Virus record (IMG/VR): IMGVR_UViG_3300009285_008471
Location: 1 to 22,458 of that record
From: a virus
Direction: 5' to 3' (one strand)
DNA: 22,458 nt
Part shown: piece after piece, positions 18,327-22,458 of the stretch
Layout: every line of letters starts with the position of its first letter
How positions within the stretch are numbered: position 1 is the first letter of the stretch
Made by a program: the position numbers and the translations under genes
The notes under the pieces: model-generated
The model's database searches: none
What the model saw: the letters and a program-made list of their open reading frames with translations, nothing else
What the model was told of the DNA's origin: nothing

Positions 18327-18677
18327 ATGATTCAACGTCCTGAGGCTACAGGGGTTAGAGAAATGATGTATCTTCCTGCTGACATTCCTGCAGGGGAAAC
18401 CACCACCGGTAGTAGTCGTCAGCCCTCAGCCGGCGATGGCATCGCTCGCCAGACCGCCCCGCATTCGCACACAATGGCCTCATCCTGCCACGATCAGGCT
18501 GCAGGTGATGATCTGATGGCGGGGCGGTTGGGAGCCGCGTTGGCGTGGTGTGAACGCCGACGACGGGAACGGGGACTGGAGCACTTGACCCCCCACCCCA
18601 CCGCTTCCACGATGATATCTTCTCCTCTTGACCCCACCTCCCCGCGCACACCAAAAATTGGGAACGCCTCCCGATGA
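18327..18677 (+). CDS. 116-residue hypothetical protein between the terminase genes
   Basis: The frame starts right after the putative promoter at 18286 and ends in ATGA overlap with the large terminase. Ser/Thr/Pro-rich, probably disordered ends flank a helix (AGRLGAALAWCERRRRERGLE). The start is uncertain (in-frame ATGs at 18363 and 18366). It may be a packaging accessory protein; no family recognised. Confidence 0.5.
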   Translation: MIQRPEATGVREMMYLPADIPAGETTTGSSRQPSAGDGIARQTAPHSHTMASSCHDQAAGDDLMAGRLGAALAWCERRRRERGLEHLTPHPTASTMISSPLDPTSPRTPKIGNASR

Positions 18678-20257
18678 GTGCTGATCCCAACGTCCTCACG
18701 CTCTCCCCCGCCCGCGCCACCCAAGTCACCGACCATGTCCGGTGGGCCACCGAGCTGGAAGTGTTCTGCCGCGACATCCTCGGATTCCACGACCTCATCG
18801 CCCCCCATGCGGAACTCTGCCGCTTTCTGCAAACGGATCGCACCCCGACCAAGCTGATCTTGATGCCCCGCTACAGCTTCAAGTCGTCGATTGCCACTAT
18901 CGGCTATAGCCTGTGGCGTCTCGTCCGTGACGATAGCCTCCGTATCTTGATCTACTCCCACTCCAACGCCAAAGCGGAAGGGTTCCTGACCGAAATCAAA
19001 AACCATGTGCTCGGCCTCAAAACCGGCTCCCGCTTCCGGCAGGTCTATGGCCCCTGGGAAAGCGACCCCAAGCAAGGCCTGTGGAACCAAGCCGCCATCA
19101 TCGTCTCGGCCCGGAAGAACGCCCAAGCGGAACCGTCCATCGATACCGCCGGGATCGAAACCGGCAAGGTCGGCGCGCACTACGACCTCATCGTCTTCGA
19201 TGATATCGTGGCGAAGGAGAACGTCACCACCAAAGACCAGATGGACAAGGTGCTCGATGTGTACCGCGCCTCCCGCTCGCTGCTCAAACCGGGCGGGGAC
19301 GTGATCCTCCTCGGCACCCGCTGGCACTTCGGCGATCTCTATGGCCGGCTCCTGGCCGAACGCGACCAGGGCGCGACCCTGGCCGTGTGCCGCCGCCAAG
19401 CCCAGGAGGAGGATCGCTATCCCTTCGCCGCCATCGGGCTCACCCCCGGCTTTCTGAAGGAGCAGCGGAGCATTCAAGGCACCTACGTCCATTCCTGCCT
19501 CTATCAAAATGCGCCCGTCGATGACGCCACCGCCCCCTTCAAAGCGAGTGACTTCGCCTTTTACGACCCGACCCTGCGCGCCTCCCGTGGCTTCCAGGCC
19601 GGCCTGTTTATCACGTGCTGCGTCGATCCGGCGATTTCGTTGGCGCAAGACGCGGATCAGACCGCCATCACCGTCGTGGGCACGGACGACCAATGGAATC
19701 TGTATCTGCTCGACCTCGTGCTCGGACGCCTCCTGCCGGATGATCAATTAGAAGCCATCATGAGCCTGCACGCCCGTTGGCGCTTTCAGGTGTTGGGCAT
19801 CGAAACCACCGCGTTTCAGCGGATGCTCGCGCGCGACCTTCACCGCCGCGTGTGGGAGCAGCGCCGGCGGCAAGGCGACTTTGCGATGTTTCAGATCGAC
19901 GAGCTCAAGGGCTTTTCCCAGCGCAGCAAGAAACAACGGATCATGGGCCTGCAACCCTACCACGAGGCCGGGCGGATCAAGTTCCCCGGCACGCGGCTGG
20001 AGCTCTTGGAGGGGGACTGGAAGACGCTCGCCCATCAACTGCTGGAGTTTCCGCACAACGCGTATGACGACGTCGTTGATTCCCTCGCCAGCCATGTGCA
20101 TATTAACCGGATCGGCCAGGCCCCGATCGCCCACGAGGCCATTCCGTACGGCTCGCCGGCGTGGGCCGAGCGCCAACAGTTCGAGGAGGACATCACCGTG
20201 ATGGAACAGCGCCCCCGCTGGCTGCGGCAGCCCGTGGATGCGCTCGTGTTCAGTTAA
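18674..20257 (+). CDS. terL: Terminase large subunit (ATPase plus nuclease)
   Basis: A 527-residue protein of normal length. The ATPase domain has a divergent Walker A (MPRYSFKSS, residues 64-72), Walker B DLIVFDD (171-177) and a coupling segment GTRWHFGDLYG (214-224). The RNase H-like nuclease domain shows DPA (D318), GIETTAF (E377) and YDDVVDSLA (D465-D469). It translocates DNA into the prohead and cuts it at headful or site-specific ends. The ATG overlaps the previous stop; gene order with the portal downstream confirms the call. Confidence 0.95.
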   Translation: MSADPNVLTLSPARATQVTDHVRWATELEVFCRDILGFHDLIAPHAELCRFLQTDRTPTKLILMPRYSFKSSIATIGYSLWRLVRDDSLRILIYSHSNAKAEGFLTEIKNHVLGLKTGSRFRQVYGPWESDPKQGLWNQAAIIVSARKNAQAEPSIDTAGIETGKVGAHYDLIVFDDIVAKENVTTKDQMDKVLDVYRASRSLLKPGGDVILLGTRWHFGDLYGRLLAERDQGATLAVCRRQAQEEDRYPFAAIGLTPGFLKEQRSIQGTYVHSCLYQNAPVDDATAPFKASDFAFYDPTLRASRGFQAGLFITCCVDPAISLAQDADQTAITVVGTDDQWNLYLLDLVLGRLLPDDQLEAIMSLHARWRFQVLGIETTAFQRMLARDLHRRVWEQRRRQGDFAMFQIDELKGFSQRSKKQRIMGLQPYHEAGRIKFPGTRLELLEGDWKTLAHQLLEFPHNAYDDVVDSLASHVHINRIGQAPIAHEAIPYGSPAWAERQQFEEDITVMEQRPRWLRQPVDALVFS

Positions 20258-20271
20258 CCCAGAGGAGTCCG

Positions 20272-20373
20272 ATGCCACGCAAACCGGAGAAGGAATCGGA
20301 GAAGAAACCGGACGTGTCCACCGAGGAGAAGCCGGAGGACGTGATTACGTCCGGCCCGACGATCACCGGATGA
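20272..20373 (+). CDS. 33-residue charged peptide
   Basis: AGAGGAGT lies upstream. The peptide is almost entirely Lys/Glu/Pro (MPRKPEKESEKKPDVSTEEK and on), therefore disordered. The stop overlaps the next ATG (ATGA). Unknown role between terminase and portal. Confidence 0.55.
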   Translation: MPRKPEKESEKKPDVSTEEKPEDVITSGPTITG

Positions 20374-20543
20374 AAGATCGGGATAGTCTCGTCCTTTTGA
20401 ATCGGCCCCCCGTGGGGGGGATGCGCCCCTCCGCGCCCAAGAAGCTCGTGCGGAAAGGCTTGGTGCCGCTGTCCCTCGCGCGCGCCAACGCCCTCGGCTC
20501 GCCCGTGGGGCCTTCGAAACCGTGGAGACGCCGCATCGGGTAA
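20370..20543 (+). CDS. 57-residue basic peptide
   Basis: Coupled to the preceding gene by ATGA and ends one base before the portal ATG. Basic and Pro/Gly-rich (RPSAPKKLVRKGLVPLSLAR), so a small nucleic-acid- or capsid-binding peptide is conceivable. No family recognised. Confidence 0.55.
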   Translation: MKDRDSLVLLNRPPVGGMRPSAPKKLVRKGLVPLSLARANALGSPVGPSKPWRRRIG

Positions 20544-20544
20544 G

Positions 20545-22458
20545 ATGCTGCCTCTGAAGGACGACGAGAAGCGCCGCTGGATTGCGGAGATTGACCAGGC
20601 CGAAGCCTTCCGCGACAAGGAGTTCGGCGTCTATCGCCGGGGGGGCAAGACGACGGAGCGCGCGGGCATCAACCTCGATTACTTCGAGTATGGCGCGAAT
20701 GTCCAGCAGGACGGCTCGCGCGCGCCGGTGAACCTCGCGTTTATCCTCGCCAAGAACATCGTGCCTCTCTTGTTTCCCAATAACCCCCGCGTGCTCAGTT
20801 TCCCGACGCGCAAGCAGGACGCAGCCTCGGCCCCCGTGTCGGCGTCCATCCTCAATCACTATCTGCGGCTGCTCAATGTCAAGCAGATGGATCAGCAAGT
20901 GGTCTTCGACACCTGGCTGCTGGGGTATGGCGTCTCGAAGGCGGGCTATCTGGCGCAGGCGGGCGCGGATGTCGGGCGCACGGAGGCGGAGACGCGCCAA
21001 CGCTTGCGGGATCGGCTGAAAGCCCAGGCGGATACGATGCTGACCGCCATGGGACTGAAGAAACCCGCCGAACCCGAACCGCCTCCGATGATCACCGAGG
21101 ACGGGTTCTTGCGCGCCGAGAATCCCTACCTGCGCTGGGTCGATCCCTTTGACTTTCTCATCGATCCGCGCGCGCGGTCCATTCACGACGCGCAGTGGGT
21201 GGGGGAATCGTGCCGGCGCACGCTGCGCTCGGTCAAGGCCACGACCCGCTATCATGCGGATCGGTTGAAGCTGAAGGCGAGTCCCGTGGAAGGCGTGGAC
21301 GTGCCGGAAACGCAACTCGACCAATTTGAAACCGTCCAACTCTATGAGCTGCACTACAAACATCCCGATGCGCCGAATGGCATCACCATCCTCATTCTCG
21401 GTCAAGCGTCAGGGCAATGGGTCACGCTGTACCACGAGCATTCCATCTATGAGCGGATGCGGGGCTGGCAGTATGATCTGCTCGCCTTCAACAAGCACCA
21501 GCACAAGCTCTATCCCATCGCCGATCTGTCGCATGTCCGTCCGTTGTTGGATCAATTCAATAACACGTTCGTGTCGGTGTTAGAGCAAGTGAATAAGTTC
21601 GTGAGCAAAGTCGTGTTCAACACGGATCAAGTCTCGGCGGAAGGGCAACTGGCGCTCAAGAACTCCGAGATCGGGTCGCTCGTCAAAGCGACCGGGGACT
21701 TAGACAACGCCGTGCGCATCGTCAACATGGATCAGGTCAAGCAAGACCTGGTGGTGCTGATTGAGAAGATTCTGGATTTGATCGTCCTCGTGACCGGACT
21801 GACCCGTGCGCAGCTCACGGGACTCACGACCGCCCAGACCGCCACCGAAGCCCAAATCGGCCAAGGGGGCACCGTGAACCGCCGCAGCGATCAGGTGGAT
21901 GCGGTGATGGAGTTTGTCACGGATCAAGTGGAAAAACTGTGGAGCGTCATCACCGAGTTTGTCGAGTTGGAGGATGTGCAACTCTTGGCGGGCGAGCCGA
22001 TGTACGAGGATGAAACGGGCTTGCCCAAATACAGCTTTCTGCCGGAGATTGCGCCGGAGCACGCCGAGGCCCTGCGGCATGGAGAGTACCGCTTCCAGAT
22101 CGAGGTCACGTCCATGCAGCGCCCGAATCTGGAAATCCTGCGCAAGCAAGTGGAGAACATGGCGGTCGTCTTGACCAACGAAGCGATCCACATTCAACTG
22201 GCCCAACAAGGCAAGATGTTCGACGTGGCCGAAGGGTTGCGCGTGTGGTTGCGGTTGTATCCCGAATTGATCGCGGACGTGAATCGGCTCATCCGTCCCG
22301 TGAGCCGGCAAGTGTTGGAGGGGGCGGCCGCCGCGCCGACGAATGGCCCCGGCGGGGATCGCGGGGGGGCTGCGGAAGCGGTGCGGCAAGCGCCGCCGGC
22401 GAATACGGCGGATATTGCGAGCGCGGCGGCCGGGGAGCGCGGGCAGGGGATGCCGTTG
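20545..22458 (+). CDS. Portal protein (3' truncated)
   Basis: The frame is open for 638 codons to the last base of the window. The start MLPLKDDEKRRWIAEIDQAE is followed by an N-terminal domain (RVLSFPTRKQD), a long helical region (DNAVRIVNMDQVKQDLVVLI; IEKILDLIVLVTGLTRAQL) and a QIGQGGTVNRRSDQVDAV segment typical of portal stems, ending in a Gly/Ala-rich tail. Length, helicity and position directly after the large terminase fit the dodecameric portal vertex. I did not find an internal stop. The C-terminus lies outside the window. Confidence 0.85.
   Translation, partial: MLPLKDDEKRRWIAEIDQAEAFRDKEFGVYRRGGKTTERAGINLDYFEYGANVQQDGSRAPVNLAFILAKNIVPLLFPNNPRVLSFPTRKQDAASAPVSASILNHYLRLLNVKQMDQQVVFDTWLLGYGVSKAGYLAQAGADVGRTEAETRQRLRDRLKAQADTMLTAMGLKKPAEPEPPPMITEDGFLRAENPYLRWVDPFDFLIDPRARSIHDAQWVGESCRRTLRSVKATTRYHADRLKLKASPVEGVDVPETQLDQFETVQLYELHYKHPDAPNGITILILGQASGQWVTLYHEHSIYERMRGWQYDLLAFNKHQHKLYPIADLSHVRPLLDQFNNTFVSVLEQVNKFVSKVVFNTDQVSAEGQLALKNSEIGSLVKATGDLDNAVRIVNMDQVKQDLVVLIEKILDLIVLVTGLTRAQLTGLTTAQTATEAQIGQGGTVNRRSDQVDAVMEFVTDQVEKLWSVITEFVELEDVQLLAGEPMYEDETGLPKYSFLPEIAPEHAEALRHGEYRFQIEVTSMQRPNLEILRKQVENMAVVLTNEAIHIQLAQQGKMFDVAEGLRVWLRLYPELIADVNRLIRPVSRQVLEGAAAAPTNGPGGDRGGAAEAVRQAPPANTADIASAAAGERGQGMPL

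Noticed and set aside
18494-19747. Long leftward open frame opposite the large terminase
   Set aside because: It is the antisense of a strongly coding gene with GC-rich third positions, which opens long spurious frames; the product is low-complexity and matches nothing.
20406-20420. GC-rich CCCCCC/GGGGGGG inverted repeat as a terminator
   Set aside because: The loop is too small for full pairing, no T tract follows, and it lies inside a coupled small gene.
20254-21405. Long leftward open frame opposite the portal gene
   Set aside because: Antisense shadow of the portal reading frame, with no ribosome site and an Arg-rich arbitrary composition.
1-22458. CRISPR array, tRNA genes, integrase or attachment sites
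   Set aside because: I looked for regularly spaced repeats, cloverleaf-like sequences and recombinase motifs and saw none; weak tRNA-like folds cannot be excluded by eye.

Overview
The window is a GC-rich, densely packed stretch of a tailed double-stranded DNA phage (Caudoviricetes) or of a prophage-like element. The evidence is a terminase large subunit, a terminase small subunit candidate, a portal protein that runs off the right end, repeat-built tail-type proteins at the left end, an Ead/Ea22-like gene, a DUF6948-type gene, a DnaB-like helicase and dozens of short genes joined by ATGA or TGATG stop/start overlaps. I see no integrase, CRISPR array, tRNA or rRNA. The host cannot be read from the sequence; a GC-rich environmental bacterium is the most one can say.

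Layout. Positions 1-1821 hold the end of the virion (tail or receptor-binding) gene block. Positions 1822-3946 hold a chain of very small, mostly membrane-anchored, translationally coupled genes, a plausible lysis cassette without a recognisable endolysin. Positions 3943-4159 carry a sigma70-like promoter followed within about 75 nt by a strong intrinsic terminator. Positions 4160-7310 are a replication/recombination block: two small Cys-rich proteins, a RecB/Cas4-like PD-(D/E)XK nuclease, a candidate ssDNA-binding-type protein, an AT-rich nested inverted repeat (candidate origin) and a DnaB-type helicase. Positions 7301-16204 are an accessory region of many short genes and a DNA methyltransferase. 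This region holds three unrelated homing-endonuclease types: PD-(D/E)XK, LAGLIDADG and HNH.

Positions 16100-17627 form a leftward operon of seven small genes. It starts with a 44-residue ribbon-helix-helix protein, and its cistrons share repeated purine-rich leaders and small hairpins. A divergent promoter region (17628-17797) separates it from the rightward packaging genes: small terminase, an unknown gene, large terminase, two tiny genes and the portal.

The most striking observation is in the methyltransferase. It carries an exactly in-frame 543-bp LAGLIDADG insertion flanked by AACCT repeats. Removing it restores a normal methylase sequence, yet no intein splicing domain is visible and there is little room for a group I intron. 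Other points of interest are the AT-rich palindromic region beside the helicase, a possible phage small RNA, a u-spanin-like lipoprotein and several overlapping-frame genes. All function calls come from reading the sequence; no database search was done.
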